Source: Bacteroidota bacterium (GTDB lineage Bacteria > Bacteroidota > Bacteroidia > Bacteroidales > Tenuifilaceae). Taken from it: DNA of 64,000 nt. Where the stretch lies: NCBI GenBank assembly GCA_029560875.1, contig JAKQKB010000202.1, positions 48,838 through 112,837 of the forward strand, written 5' to 3'. The position numbers were made by a program, and so were the translations under genes. Shown piece after piece: positions 8,558-17,545 of the stretch (its first letter is position 1; every line of letters starts with the position of its first letter). The notes under the pieces were generated by a model. It did not search any database and had not been told where the DNA came from. It saw nothing but the letters and a program-made list of their open reading frames with translations.

Positions 8558-9079
8558 ATGAAAAAAAGTGTTTATAAACTATTTCTTTTTGCGATGATCT
8601 GTGCTGTTGCATTACCTTTGGGTGCGCAGACTCGCAAGGAGCGTAAAATTCTATACAATAGCCAGTACAACTACGAGATTGAACCCGTAGGCGTTGGCCA
8701 GGATGGCACTAAAGTCTTCAAGGTTTGGGGGTACGGGAAAAAAGTAGAAGACGCAGTAATGAATGCCAAGGAAGCTGCCGTTGCTGCTTGTATATTTAAA
8801 GGTCTACCTGGGGGGCAAGGTTCTGCACCCACTCCTCCAATTTGTTCTGAACCTAACGCAGAGGTGAAGCACGAGCAGTATTTCGAAAACTTTTTTAAAG
8901 TTGGTGGAAAGTACCTTCAATTTATTGCACTAACCAATGATGGAGACCCTGCAGGTGAAGATCGTCTTAAAATTAAGAAAGGTTATAAGGTTGCCATTTA
9001 TGTTCAGGTTATGTACGATGCACTTCGTAAACAACTTGAGGCCGATGGAATAGCTCGTAGGTTAGATTCTGGTTTCTAA
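8558..9079 (+). CDS. Secreted protein with LPP20/FlgT-N-like domain
   Basis: A 173-residue protein with a signal peptide to about residue 23 (PLGAQ). The body contains FKVWGYGKKVEDAVMNAKEAA, an arrangement (beta strand, GxG, then an Ala-spaced helix) that resembles the LPP20 / FlgT N-terminal fold used by envelope proteins such as FlgP and H. pylori LPP20; this is a pattern judgement, not a search result. It starts 17 nt after the beta-barrel gene and 19 nt before the next, so it is part of the same operon. No catalytic motif is visible. Confidence 0.65.
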   Translation: MKKSVYKLFLFAMICAVALPLGAQTRKERKILYNSQYNYEIEPVGVGQDGTKVFKVWGYGKKVEDAVMNAKEAAVAACIFKGLPGGQGSAPTPPICSEPNAEVKHEQYFENFFKVGGKYLQFIALTNDGDPAGEDRLKIKKGYKVAIYVQVMYDALRKQLEADGIARRLDSGF

Positions 9080-9098
9080 ACAAATTAAAACATTAACT

Positions 9099-10058
9099 AT
9101 GAAAAAGATATTTTCATTTATTATTTTATCCTTAGCTGTATTATCGGCAATGGGACAAGCTAAAAAACCAACCATTATGGTTGTTCCTAGCGATCGTTAT
9201 TGCATTAGCAAAGAGTTTAAATCCACATTCGAGAATCAGGGTCAAAAGCAAACACTTCCCGATTATAAGGCTGCCTTACAGAATGATCCAGATTTACGAA
9301 TGGTTATTACCAAAATGGCTCAGATTATGGCCGATAGAGGATTCCCTTTAAAGGACTTAGAGCAAGAACTTAAAAACCTAGAGCAAGAGAGAGCCGAGTC
9401 ATCAATGCTTACAAGTTCTTCATCTGGCTCTGAAATGGCCGAGAGTCCTATTGATGCATTAAAGCGTGTAGCTAAGGCCGACATTATTATGGATTTGGAT
9501 TTCGAGATTAAGCGTCAAGGCCCTCAAAAATATATCACTTTTAACCTTAAAGGTTTGGATGCCTACACTGCAAAGCAAGTTTCAGGTGCAGCGGGTGCCG
9601 GAAAACCTTCCACAGCCGCAGCTCCAGAACTATTGTTGGAAGAAGCAGTGTTAAGCTATATGGATGGATTTAACGCAGGCCTTCAACGTCATTTCGATGA
9701 TATGTTTGCAAAGGGACGCGAGGTTAAAGTTCAGATTAAAGTATGGAGTAACTGGGGGCAGAACCTAGAATCAGAATTTGGCGATGAGTCAAAGGAGTTA
9801 ACCACAATTGTCGAGGACTGGTTTGCCGATAATTGCGTTGAAGGTCGTTATAATTTGGCCGATGCAACTGAGAACTTTATGAAGCTTGATCAGGTTCGTA
9901 TACCTATGATGAAAACGGATGCAAAAGGTCGTCAACGTGCCGTTGACACACGTGCTTTTGTTGGTGATTTACGCAAGTATTTGAACGATATGGGTGTGCC
10001 ATCTAAACTTTACCTGCGTGGATTAGGCGAGGCTTGGTTGATTTTGGGTGAGAAGTAA
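9099..10058 (+). CDS. DUF6175-like exported protein
   Basis: A 319-residue exported protein (signal to about residue 19, AMGQ). After cleavage it opens with KPTIMVVPSDRYC, which I associate with the Bacteroidota family DUF6175, of unknown function. A charged coiled-coil stretch (about 80-105) and a low-complexity Ser run follow; then KADIIMDLDFEI and a long C-terminal domain. The general scheme (short strand, then a long conserved alpha/beta region dealing with an envelope polymer) is reminiscent of CsgG-type proteins, but I cannot show homology by eye. Central member of the six-gene locus. Confidence 0.65.
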   Translation: MKKIFSFIILSLAVLSAMGQAKKPTIMVVPSDRYCISKEFKSTFENQGQKQTLPDYKAALQNDPDLRMVITKMAQIMADRGFPLKDLEQELKNLEQERAESSMLTSSSSGSEMAESPIDALKRVAKADIIMDLDFEIKRQGPQKYITFNLKGLDAYTAKQVSGAAGAGKPSTAAAPELLLEEAVLSYMDGFNAGLQRHFDDMFAKGREVKVQIKVWSNWGQNLESEFGDESKELTTIVEDWFADNCVEGRYNLADATENFMKLDQVRIPMMKTDAKGRQRAVDTRAFVGDLRKYLNDMGVPSKLYLRGLGEAWLILGEK

Positions 10059-10075
10059 TTTAATAAAAGAAGTAT

Positions 10076-11041
10076 ATGAAAAAGATTTTATTAATTCTGG
10101 TTGCCTTTGTATTTGGGCTAAATTTAAATGCCCAGAATAGCCAAGGTAAGACCGACGACTTAGGTCGGATAGCATTGGCGGCTATTGTTCCCGATCAGGC
10201 AGAGGGGATTCCTCAATCGGCACGTCAATTATTAGCCAATAAAATGGAACAAATTGCTGTTCAGAATGGACTTGGTGCTGCTGCATCAAATCCTAGATTC
10301 TGCATTGTACCTGTAGTTAATGTGTTAAGTAAGGAAATTACACCTACTGCACCTCCAATGCAGGCTTTAAATCTCGATGTTACGTTCTATATTGTTGATG
10401 CGGCTAGTCAAACCATTTTTAGCCAAACCAACATTCAGGTTAAGGGTGTTGGACAAACGGAGGATAAAGCATACATGCAGGCTTTGAAAAATTTAAATGT
10501 AAAAGCTGGTCAATTTAAGGGTTTTGTTGAGAGCGGTAAGGAAAAGATACTTGAGTACTACAACTCACAGTGCGATGTTGTGCTTAAAGGTGCACAGGCT
10601 TTGGCTGGGCAAAAGAAGTACGAGGAATCTCTTTTTACTCTTCTTTCTGTACCCGATGTTTGTCGTGAGTGTTTCGATAAAAGTATGGATTTATCTGTTG
10701 ATATCTACAAGCAGTACGCCAACTATAAATGTACCGAGTACATGTCGGGTGCTAAGGCTGCATGGGCAAATATGAATGCAGACAAAGCGGCTGAGTTTTT
10801 AGGTAAAATTACTCCCGATATGGAATGCTATGAGCAGGCAGTTAAGCTAACCGATGAAATTACCCAGAAACAACTTGCCGATGGCGCAAACGTATGGCAA
10901 TTTAAAATGAAACAATACGATGACTCCGTTGAGAAGGAAAAGATGATGATTCAGGCTGGGAAAGAGGTTGCTGTATCTTGGGCTTACTGGGGACAAGGCA
11001 AACATTTTAACTGGGACTGGAGTTGGCTTTACAAAAAGTAA
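10076..11041 (+). CDS. Exported protein of unknown function, envelope locus
   Basis: A 321-residue protein with signal peptide ending NLNAQ (about residue 19). The N-terminal half (about 30-150) contains LGRIALAAIVPDQ and a strand-rich region ending VKGVGQTEDKAYMQALKNLN, which looks like a nucleotide-free CsgG/TolB-N type domain. The second half is helical with paired cysteines (CDVVLKGAQAL, CRECFD, YKCTEY, ECYEQA), suggestive of TPR-like repeats. The C-terminus is Trp-rich (WAYWGQGKHFNWDWSWLYKK). It begins 17 nt after its upstream neighbour. Function unknown; structure calls are inference. Confidence 0.65.
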   Translation: MKKILLILVAFVFGLNLNAQNSQGKTDDLGRIALAAIVPDQAEGIPQSARQLLANKMEQIAVQNGLGAAASNPRFCIVPVVNVLSKEITPTAPPMQALNLDVTFYIVDAASQTIFSQTNIQVKGVGQTEDKAYMQALKNLNVKAGQFKGFVESGKEKILEYYNSQCDVVLKGAQALAGQKKYEESLFTLLSVPDVCRECFDKSMDLSVDIYKQYANYKCTEYMSGAKAAWANMNADKAAEFLGKITPDMECYEQAVKLTDEITQKQLADGANVWQFKMKQYDDSVEKEKMMIQAGKEVAVSWAYWGQGKHFNWDWSWLYKK

Positions 11042-11102
11042 TTGTTGATATTAAAAATAATTCTCAATTTTAAAAAGAAGTTTAATCCTAAAACAAAAAG
11101 TT

Positions 11103-11681
11103 ATGAAAATTAGACACATGTTTTTATTTGCTGGTGCTTTTGCTGGTGCATTAATGCTAGCTAGTTGTGGTGGTTCAAAACCTGCTGCTGCTGATGATTC
11201 TTTTGGAAAAGAAGTTGTTGTTCCATGTAACGATGATGAATTCCATTCCGATGCTAAATATTTCCGTGGAACAGGTAATGGCATAAGCCAGGACTTAAGT
11301 ACTGCTAAGAGTAAAGCAAAAATGGATGCTAACGCTAACCTTTCTAGAAGTATCAATACAACTCTAAAAATGGTTGCTGACCGCTATGTAAATGAGCGTC
11401 AGATTGGCGAAGCTTCAGAGTTTGAGCAAAAGTTTGAGCAAATGACCCGCGAGGTTGTAAATCAACAATTAAACAACGTTGAGGTTGCTTGTTCTAAAAC
11501 ACTTCAAATGAAGGATGGAAAATATCAAGTTTTCACAGCCCTTCAGGTTGATAAAGCTCAGGTTCTAAACAACATTAAGGATAAAATTAGCAAGGATCAG
11601 AAATTACAACTTGATTACGACAAGATGAAATACGAGCAAATCTTCAACGAGGAGATGGATAAGCTTGCTAAAGGACAATAA
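11103..11681 (+). CDS. LPP20-like lipoprotein
   Basis: A 192-residue lipoprotein with lipobox LASC (Cys at about 22) after a typical signal. The body carries a clear LPP20-type signature: FRGTGNGISQDLSTAKSKAK followed by a long helix, then strands ending YQVFTALQVDKAQV. LPP20-domain lipoproteins sit at the outer membrane, for example FlgP-like proteins. A charged helical tail (about 155-192) could form a coiled coil. It lies 61 nt after the preceding gene and is followed by a hairpin at 11698-11729, so it probably ends the main transcript. Confidence 0.7.
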   Translation: MKIRHMFLFAGAFAGALMLASCGGSKPAAADDSFGKEVVVPCNDDEFHSDAKYFRGTGNGISQDLSTAKSKAKMDANANLSRSINTTLKMVADRYVNERQIGEASEFEQKFEQMTREVVNQQLNNVEVACSKTLQMKDGKYQVFTALQVDKAQVLNNIKDKISKDQKLQLDYDKMKYEQIFNEEMDKLAKGQ

Positions 11682-11697
11682 TTAGCATTAATGAATT

Positions 11698-11729
11698 GAA
11701 ATCAGCAATCCTTTTGGGTTGCTGATTTC
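11698..11729 (+). terminator. Probable terminator between the LPP20 lipoprotein and the last locus gene
   Basis: GAAATCAGCAA (11698-11708) pairs with TTGCTGATTTC (11719-11729), and inner bases extend the stem. The tail is T-rich but interrupted, so termination may be partial and allow read-through. Confidence 0.55.
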
Positions 11730-11782
11730 TATTATCAAAAAGAATTTTTATTACAAACCATTTTGGTTAATATATTATAACG

Positions 11783-13075
11783 ATGAAAAAATTCCTATTA
11801 CTATTTGTTGCTGTAGCGTGCTTAGTAGGGCAATCTTTATCGCAGGATAAGGTGCTCGATAAGAGTAGCAAAAAACCCAAATGGATTAATGGAATTGAAA
11901 AAGATTACATTATAGTTTCGGGTAGTGGACCCGATGAGCAAACCGCTCAGCAGAGCGCTCTTACAATGATAAAGGAGCGTATAGTGTCCTCTGTGGCCGA
12001 GAATGTAAAATCAACTTCAGAAATCAAAAAGGAAGAGGCAAATTACAATAACAATGTAAATATATTCCTAGAGAAGTTTGCATCTTCAACCACCACTCAA
12101 TCAGGAAAAGTACCTTTCCTACAGGGTATTTCCTTGTCGAAGGTGGAGGAGTTTTACTGGGAGAAACTTCAACGCAAGGATAAGAGTGTATATGTAAATT
12201 ATCACCTAAAATATCCATTCCCTGAGTTTGAACTAAAGAAATTGGTGAGCGATTTTAAAATGCGCGATAACGAGTTAACCCGTCAAATGGAGGATTTGCT
12301 TGCACAAGTTGAAACAGTTGAATCTGTTGAGCAGATTGAGAAAAATATTGCAGAGCTAAAATCACTTACCGAATACTTTATGGATGGCAGAGTAGATCAG
12401 TGTAACTTGGGTATTACAAGGTATCGCTCATTGCTTAAATCTATAGAACTTGTAGAGTTGGAGAGTAGCCTAGGCGAGTTGAAGTACTATTTAAGATTAG
12501 GGGATAGGGCTATTTCTACCGTAAAAAAACCAACCACTAAGTCGGAATGCGCAAGAATAACTTCAACAGTAAACAACAAGGATAATGTTGTAATTAAGTA
12601 CGATTACGATAACTGTTATGAAGATCCCGAAAATAATATTCTTGTAAAGTATAGGTTTGGCAATGAGGATGTTCAAAAGCCGTTCTATTTTGATATTGCC
12701 GTAAATAAAGCATCAATTTTTGTTAGCGATCCATTCCATTTTACTACAACATCTAAAGACGAAGAAAATGTAAACGGTGCAGTTCTTGACTTAACAGTCC
12801 GTTCAAAATACGATGCTGCGTTTACAATTGAAAAAGTGGTTATAGAATGGAAAGGATTAACGCCCGTTATTATTGATGGTATTGGGCAAAGTTTTCAAGG
12901 CAAAGGCAATCACAACTTGAAATTGAATATCAATCAGGCAATTAAAGTAAAAGAAACATCATCTACAGGGAAAACATTATCTTTACTGTCAGGATATATA
13001 CATTATAGGTCTAATGTTACAGGAGAGCTAAAGACATTCCGAATTTATAACCACAGTTATACTACCGATTGGTAA
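11783..13075 (+). CDS. Exported LPP20-like protein with C-terminal beta domain
   Basis: A 430-residue protein with signal peptide (to about residue 20, SLSQ). Residues about 30-140 form an LPP20-like unit: KPKWINGIEKDYIIVSGSG, then QTAQQSALTMIKERIVSSVA. A coiled-coil-prone region follows (about 170-210, MEDLLAQVETVESVEQIEKN), and the last ~200 residues are strand-rich and may be an Ig-like domain. It ends the group of six exported proteins and sits after a possible internal terminator, so it may also have its own promoter. Function unknown; probably periplasmic or outer-membrane associated. Confidence 0.65.
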   Translation: MKKFLLLFVAVACLVGQSLSQDKVLDKSSKKPKWINGIEKDYIIVSGSGPDEQTAQQSALTMIKERIVSSVAENVKSTSEIKKEEANYNNNVNIFLEKFASSTTTQSGKVPFLQGISLSKVEEFYWEKLQRKDKSVYVNYHLKYPFPEFELKKLVSDFKMRDNELTRQMEDLLAQVETVESVEQIEKNIAELKSLTEYFMDGRVDQCNLGITRYRSLLKSIELVELESSLGELKYYLRLGDRAISTVKKPTTKSECARITSTVNNKDNVVIKYDYDNCYEDPENNILVKYRFGNEDVQKPFYFDIAVNKASIFVSDPFHFTTTSKDEENVNGAVLDLTVRSKYDAAFTIEKVVIEWKGLTPVIIDGIGQSFQGKGNHNLKLNINQAIKVKETSSTGKTLSLLSGYIHYRSNVTGELKTFRIYNHSYTTDW

Positions 13076-13087
13076 TCATTCCAAAAG

Positions 13088-13112
13088 AAAAAGGCCTTTT
13101 AAAGGCCTTTTT
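13088..13112. terminator. Bidirectional terminator between convergent genes
   Basis: AAAAAGGCC (13088-13096) pairs with GGCCTTTTT (13104-13112), giving T-tracts on both strands. It serves the LPP20-like gene on the plus strand and the SiaC-like gene on the minus strand. Confidence 0.88.
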
Positions 13113-13493
13113 TTATTCTTTGTAAGATTCCATTTTAAAGGGAACCTTTATGTGCTCGGCTAAATCTCGGCCAGCATCCTTAATGTCGATATCATCCTCG
13201 TTGTAAGCCCAAACTACAGAAACTTTATTTCCTAGTTGAGCAATTTTTTCGAATCGCTTAAGAACCTGAAATAATAGTTTAGAGCTGGGAGTGTTATAGT
13301 AAACCATTTTAAATTTAACAATGGTTTCAGGATTTGGTGCTTGTGAGTAATTGTCAATCCACTGTATAATAGGGTCGTAAAAAGCTTTAGCATCCTCGGG
13401 AAGAGAGTTTCCTGCAAATTCAAATTTTCCTGCATCTTTATCCAGAACTATAGTAGGATACTGACTTGTCCCATTTACCTTGTAAGGTTCCAT
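13113..13493 (-). CDS. SiaC family regulatory phosphoprotein (DUF1987)
   Basis: A 126-residue cytoplasmic protein. The start PTIVLDKDAGKFEFAGNSLPEDAKAFYDPIIQWI matches the DUF1987/SiaC pattern (a short strand pair, an S-x-P-E motif, then a helix), though I quote it here only to show the fold; the phospho-accepting residue is expected near GNSLPED. In Pseudomonas, SiaC is switched by the SiaA phosphatase and SiaB kinase and controls a diguanylate cyclase. No kinase, phosphatase or cyclase gene lies nearby, so the partners must be elsewhere. It has its own promoter with both boxes at 13570-13599. Confidence 0.8.
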   Translation of the reverse strand: MEPYKVNGTSQYPTIVLDKDAGKFEFAGNSLPEDAKAFYDPIIQWIDNYSQAPNPETIVKFKMVYYNTPSSKLLFQVLKRFEKIAQLGNKVSVVWAYNEDDIDIKDAGRDLAEHIKVPFKMESYKE

Positions 13494-13569
13494 ATCTATT
13501 AATTTAACTGGTGCTTGAATTGATAAATATAATGAACTTTCTTAATTCTGCAAATAGTTTTTGCAAATG

Positions 13570-13599
13570 CAAAGGTATGAATATCAAACCTAATTTCAA
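13570..13599 (-). promoter_or_regulatory. Bacteroidota-type promoter of the SiaC-like gene
   Basis: On the minus strand TTG (13599-13597) and TACCTTTG (13577-13570) are separated by 19 nt, matching the phylum consensus. The leader to the ATG at 13493 is about 70 nt. Confidence 0.6.
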
Positions 13600-13711
13600 T
13601 AAACTTGAGCGTTTTTTGCAAATTAAAAATAGCTAAACCTCATAAAGGTATCTCGTATACAGTGCTTTATATTTTTTTTGTGTGGTTAGATATTTGGTTT
13701 TGATGGTAATT

Positions 13712-15544
13712 TTACTTTGATTCGGGACTCAAAACTATCATTTGACACTCATTACAATTGAATACGAGTGGAAATATGTTATGATTATCCTTTAGGAAAA
13801 GTGCTTTGGTTGGCTTTGCATTCTGTTTTGATGGGCACAGCCCTAGTTCGTATTTAATGCAATATTTAGTAACCATTAATTCTATTTTCTCTTGCTTGAC
13901 ATCAAGTTCAAATGCATTGGCGATGTTTTTAACTCCAGATTTTTTAAGAAACTCCTTGCTTGCAGAGTTTGCTACATTTCCTTTGAAGTCAATACTAGTT
14001 AACGGATACTCCAACTTTGAGGTCGGGACAAGCCTTTTGTTTATAGAGTAATTTCTGAGTCTTTCAAGTTTTAACCCATCCAGTAAACTTCGTCTTATTG
14101 CATTTAATTCTGAAATGGCAAGGTGTTTTGGTTCAATACCACTATCTAGGTTGATTTTTATAACTTGGAAAATTGTTTCGCCAGATTTCGTCAGTTGATT
14201 TATGAGATTACTGGTAGCAATTTGTGGATTTTTAGCCAATTCAAAGTTATCGTCTATTGATAATTCGTGCCGAATTAAATCTTCATCAGTCGCTATAAAT
14301 TGTAATTTACCATTATCTTGCTTTACAGAGATCGATACTGATATTTTTCGGGTAGATGATTCTCCTTTCATTGCCTTATCGAACGAAAAATCGGAGTTTC
14401 TGTAAATTATTATTCCAGTTTTTAGGTCTAAAGGCTCTTGGTTTGGGTATATTTTGTTTTGTGATGTGGAGTTTACCAAAAAACCATTTAATTCGCCTTT
14501 TGAGTTGAAAAAGCATAATCCATCACCATTGTTTATAGGTTCAGATGAGTCAATAGAAAACCAACCTGTTTCCACTTGCATAACCCTACCTAGTTGCTTT
14601 CCTATGGATTTTTGGCTATGGTACGATGCCTGCCCAGATATTCGTCCATCAACAAAATGTTTAGTGAACCCTCTATTAAAGGTGCGTTCAAGGTCGGGGG
14701 TAAAGGAGTATTCGCATCGGCCAGAAGAGAGTCTTTTGTAATCGGGTTTTGTTGAAATGATATTATTTATCAGCGAGTTGTAGAATGCCACGGTGTTTTT
14801 TACGTAGGCGACATCCTTCATTCTCCCTTCAATCTTGAACGAGGTTATTCCCGCATCAATAAGTTGATGTATATGTTGCGATAAATTCAAATCCTTTAAT
14901 GAAAGCAAATGTTTATTCTTAACAAGAATATTGCCGTCAGAGTCTACCAAATCGTAAGCGGAACGGCATGGTTGTGCACACGCCCCACGGTTTGCACTTC
15001 GGCCAGTTATAGCCTGGCTCATATAGCATTGTCCGCTGTAACAAACGCAAAGCGCGCCATGAATAAAACACTCCAGTTCGGCAGTTGTATTTGCGCGGAA
15101 ATCTATTATTTCCGTAATAGAGAGTTCTCTTGGCAAAACAACTCTCTCTATTCCCTGTTTTTCTAAAAATTGAATTTTTTCTGAAGAGTTGTTGTGCATT
15201 TGCGTGCTGGCATGTATTGAAATAGGAGGGATGTCCATATTTAGGATTGCAAAATCCTGAATAATTATTGCATCTACATTTATTCGGTAAAGGTCGTTTA
15301 TTAACTTTTTAACATCGTTGAGTTCTTCCTCGTAGATTATGGTGTTTACAGTTACATAAACCCGAGCAAAGTATTGATGTGCAAAATAGACTAACTTTTC
15401 TATGTCATCAATAGAGTTGCCTGCTTTTTCCCTCGCGCCAAACCTGTCGGCGGCAATATAAACAGCATCGGCGCCGTGTTTAATTGCAGCAATTCCAGTT
15501 TGCAAGTCCTTTGCGGGGGCAAGTAATTCTAGGATTCTAGGCAT
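13712..15544 (-). CDS. U32 family peptidase-like protein (RlhA/YdcP type)
   Basis: A 610-residue protein. It starts ELLAPAKDLQTGIAAIKHGADAVYIA, the TIM-barrel entry of U32 proteins, and carries the family signature near 158-197 with C166, C168, C173, C189 and C193 (IHGALCVCYSGQC and RGACAQPC). Long U32 proteins of this size resemble E. coli RlhA, which hydroxylates C2501 of 23S rRNA, but the shorter TrhO/TrhP relatives act on tRNA, so the substrate is not certain. Its ATG starts one base after the stop of the HAD gene upstream, so the two are translationally coupled. Confidence 0.85.
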   Translation of the reverse strand: MPRILELLAPAKDLQTGIAAIKHGADAVYIAADRFGAREKAGNSIDDIEKLVYFAHQYFARVYVTVNTIIYEEELNDVKKLINDLYRINVDAIIIQDFAILNMDIPPISIHASTQMHNNSSEKIQFLEKQGIERVVLPRELSITEIIDFRANTTAELECFIHGALCVCYSGQCYMSQAITGRSANRGACAQPCRSAYDLVDSDGNILVKNKHLLSLKDLNLSQHIHQLIDAGITSFKIEGRMKDVAYVKNTVAFYNSLINNIISTKPDYKRLSSGRCEYSFTPDLERTFNRGFTKHFVDGRISGQASYHSQKSIGKQLGRVMQVETGWFSIDSSEPINNGDGLCFFNSKGELNGFLVNSTSQNKIYPNQEPLDLKTGIIIYRNSDFSFDKAMKGESSTRKISVSISVKQDNGKLQFIATDEDLIRHELSIDDNFELAKNPQIATSNLINQLTKSGETIFQVIKINLDSGIEPKHLAISELNAIRRSLLDGLKLERLRNYSINKRLVPTSKLEYPLTSIDFKGNVANSASKEFLKKSGVKNIANAFELDVKQEKIELMVTKYCIKYELGLCPSKQNAKPTKALFLKDNHNIFPLVFNCNECQMIVLSPESK

Positions 15545-16387
15545 CTATTTAAATATTTCGTTGAGCGTATAAGCAACCCCATCGTTTAAATTTGTAGGGG
15601 CAACATGCTTGGCGGCCTGCTTTACAATTTCAGGAGCATTTTCCATAGCTACTCCAAAGTCAACAGCCCTAATCATTTCAATATCGTTGTGGTTGTCGCC
15701 AAAGGCAACAGCGTTAGTTTTTGAAAATCCCAAATGGTTAAGCAAAAATTCGCAACCAATCGCCTTGTTTGAGTTTATGGGCGATACTTCAATATAATTA
15801 TCTTTTGACCTATAGTTAGTTATCCTTTTGCTAAAATGGTGATTGGAATAGTCGATGAATTCGTCAATAGCATTAGTATTACCCATAATCATTAATTTAT
15901 GGATAGGCTGCTTCTTTAGTGCTAATTCATCAATTTGTGTATCAATGTTTGGATTGACTATTGCTTTAACCCTGGTATTATTCTCTTCGCGAAGTGTCCA
16001 TTCGTCGGCACAATTAACATACCATTCATTTTCGGAGAATAATCCAAAATGTAGGTTTGTTTCTTTTGCTTTTAGAAATAGGTTTTTGGCTACTTCAATA
16101 TCAATAGAATCGCTTCGAATTATGTTCTTTTGGTTGAATCCGCCCTCCATATTTTCTAGAATTAATGCCCCGTTGTAGCAGATTATAGGCGAATTCAAGC
16201 CTATTTGTTGGTATAAATGGAGCATTCCTTCGGGCATTCGGGCGGAGACCATTACAAAAGTTACGTCGTGGTTTTGCTTAATGGCCCTTATCTTACCTGT
16301 GGTAGTGTTTGATAATTCCCTTTCTTTGTTGAGTAGGGTTCCGTCAACATCTGAAAACACTATTCTATACTTATTTTCTTTATACAT
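15545..16387 (-). CDS. HAD superfamily Cof-type phosphatase
   Basis: From the ATG at 16387 the protein is 280 residues. Motif I is FSDVDGTLL (D13 and D15), and the late motif is AVAFGDNHNDIEM, together defining the Cof/type IIB haloacid dehalogenase family of sugar-phosphate or cofactor phosphatases. An in-frame ATG at 16429 exists, but a terminator of the upstream gene lies between the two, so 16387 is preferred. It abuts the U32 gene with no gap. Substrate unknown. Confidence 0.88.
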   Translation of the reverse strand: MYKENKYRIVFSDVDGTLLNKERELSNTTTGKIRAIKQNHDVTFVMVSARMPEGMLHLYQQIGLNSPIICYNGALILENMEGGFNQKNIIRSDSIDIEVAKNLFLKAKETNLHFGLFSENEWYVNCADEWTLREENNTRVKAIVNPNIDTQIDELALKKQPIHKLMIMGNTNAIDEFIDYSNHHFSKRITNYRSKDNYIEVSPINSNKAIGCEFLLNHLGFSKTNAVAFGDNHNDIEMIRAVDFGVAMENAPEIVKQAAKHVAPTNLNDGVAYTLNEIFK

Positions 16388-16399
16388 AACAAAAAATGA

Positions 16400-16425
16400 A
16401 GGGCTGCCCATTAATAAGCAGCCCT
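16400..16425 (-). terminator. Terminator of the TPR gene
   Basis: GCAGCCCT and AGGGCTGC form an 8-bp stem (arms 16418-16425 and 16400-16407). On the minus strand the stem is followed by TCATTTTTTG, the T-tract orientation for the TPR gene. Confidence 0.75.
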
Positions 16426-16452
16426 GCAAAGTTAGAAATAAAATAGTTTAAA

Positions 16453-17424
16453 CTATTGACATTTCAATTGTTGAATTTGATAGTCGGCATTTGGTTTGAA
16501 AGTGCCAAACGAAGCATTTTTGTAGGCCTCGCAAGCTTTTGCATTATCGTTAATTTTTTGGTATGCTGTAGCTAGTAGGAAGTAAAGTTCGGCTTTTTCG
16601 TCAGCAGCTCCAGTTTTTAGGTCAATAGCCTTTAACGCAGCCTCAATACCCTCGTTCCATTTTTCAACTCTATTGTAGTTAACGGCAAGTAAACGGTAAA
16701 CATCGTTGTCGTTACTATCGTATTTTAGAGAGTTGTTTAACGCTACAATTGCCTCGTCGTATTTCTTAGCCTTTTGAGCATCATCAGCGCTCTTTAAGAA
16801 ATAGTTCTTTGCTTTAATTGCTGTTTCGTCGGCAGTTTTAATGTCATTTATCTTTTTTGCCACTTCAATAGTTTTGTCAATGAATTCCAACATTTTGGCT
16901 TCGTTATTAAGTTTTTCATACGATAACATAATACCTAAATGTGGATCAACAAAATCAGGAATAAAGTTTAACGCCTTTGTGTAGTTGTCAATAGCTTCTT
17001 CAAACTTATTCTCTTTAAACTTATTGTTTCCCATCACATTGTAGAGTTTTGGGATTGTTTTTTCAACGCGGGTTTTTACAGTTCCAACGTTGTATTTTAC
17101 TGCAGTTTCTTCAGCTTTCTCAAGGTTATCAAGAGTTCCTTGTAAATCCTTTTGTTTGTACTGAACCATTGCAATTTCGAAGTAAACAGAAGGGATAAGG
17201 TTTTCTGAATTTGTTTTAACCTCAACTCCTTCTTCGCCTAATTGCTCACAAATTTGAATAGCTTTATTCAAATTATCTAAAGCTGCTTTTGGATCTTGTT
17301 TGTAAGTTGTAGCTGCGCCATTATATGCGTCAACAGCTTCTTTCATTGTTTGTCCGAATCCTGTAAATGGGATTAACAAACCTAATCCAACAACTAATGC
17401 GCTTAAAAACATTTTTCTTTTCAT
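16453..17424 (-). CDS. Exported TPR protein
   Basis: A 323-residue protein with signal peptide (to about residue 24, FTGFGQ) followed by tetratricopeptide repeats along its length, for example ALDNLNKAIQICEQ, EEAIDNYTKALNFIPD, DEAIVALNNSLKYDSN and ACEAYKNASFG. TPR proteins of this kind act as periplasmic scaffolds in Bacteroidota; no specific partner is apparent. It has its own terminator upstream of the HAD gene. A -7 motif is visible upstream. Confidence 0.82.
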   Translation of the reverse strand: MKRKMFLSALVVGLGLLIPFTGFGQTMKEAVDAYNGAATTYKQDPKAALDNLNKAIQICEQLGEEGVEVKTNSENLIPSVYFEIAMVQYKQKDLQGTLDNLEKAEETAVKYNVGTVKTRVEKTIPKLYNVMGNNKFKENKFEEAIDNYTKALNFIPDFVDPHLGIMLSYEKLNNEAKMLEFIDKTIEVAKKINDIKTADETAIKAKNYFLKSADDAQKAKKYDEAIVALNNSLKYDSNDNDVYRLLAVNYNRVEKWNEGIEAALKAIDLKTGAADEKAELYFLLATAYQKINDNAKACEAYKNASFGTFKPNADYQIQQLKCQ

Positions 17425-17464
17425 AGGTATTTCAGTTTTAATGGTTTTTTGTTTGGAATTTTCC

Positions 17465-17492
17465 CAAAAATATTAATTGAGATGTAAATCAA
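17465..17492 (-). promoter_or_regulatory. Possible promoter of the TPR gene
   Basis: On the minus strand TATTTTTG (17472-17465) matches TAnnTTTG, with TTG at 17492-17490, 17 nt apart. Spacing is slightly short. Confidence 0.4.
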
Positions 17493-17545
17493 AAATTATA
17501 TGCATAAATTTAAAATCATTCTAAACAGTATTTTGTTTGAAAAAA

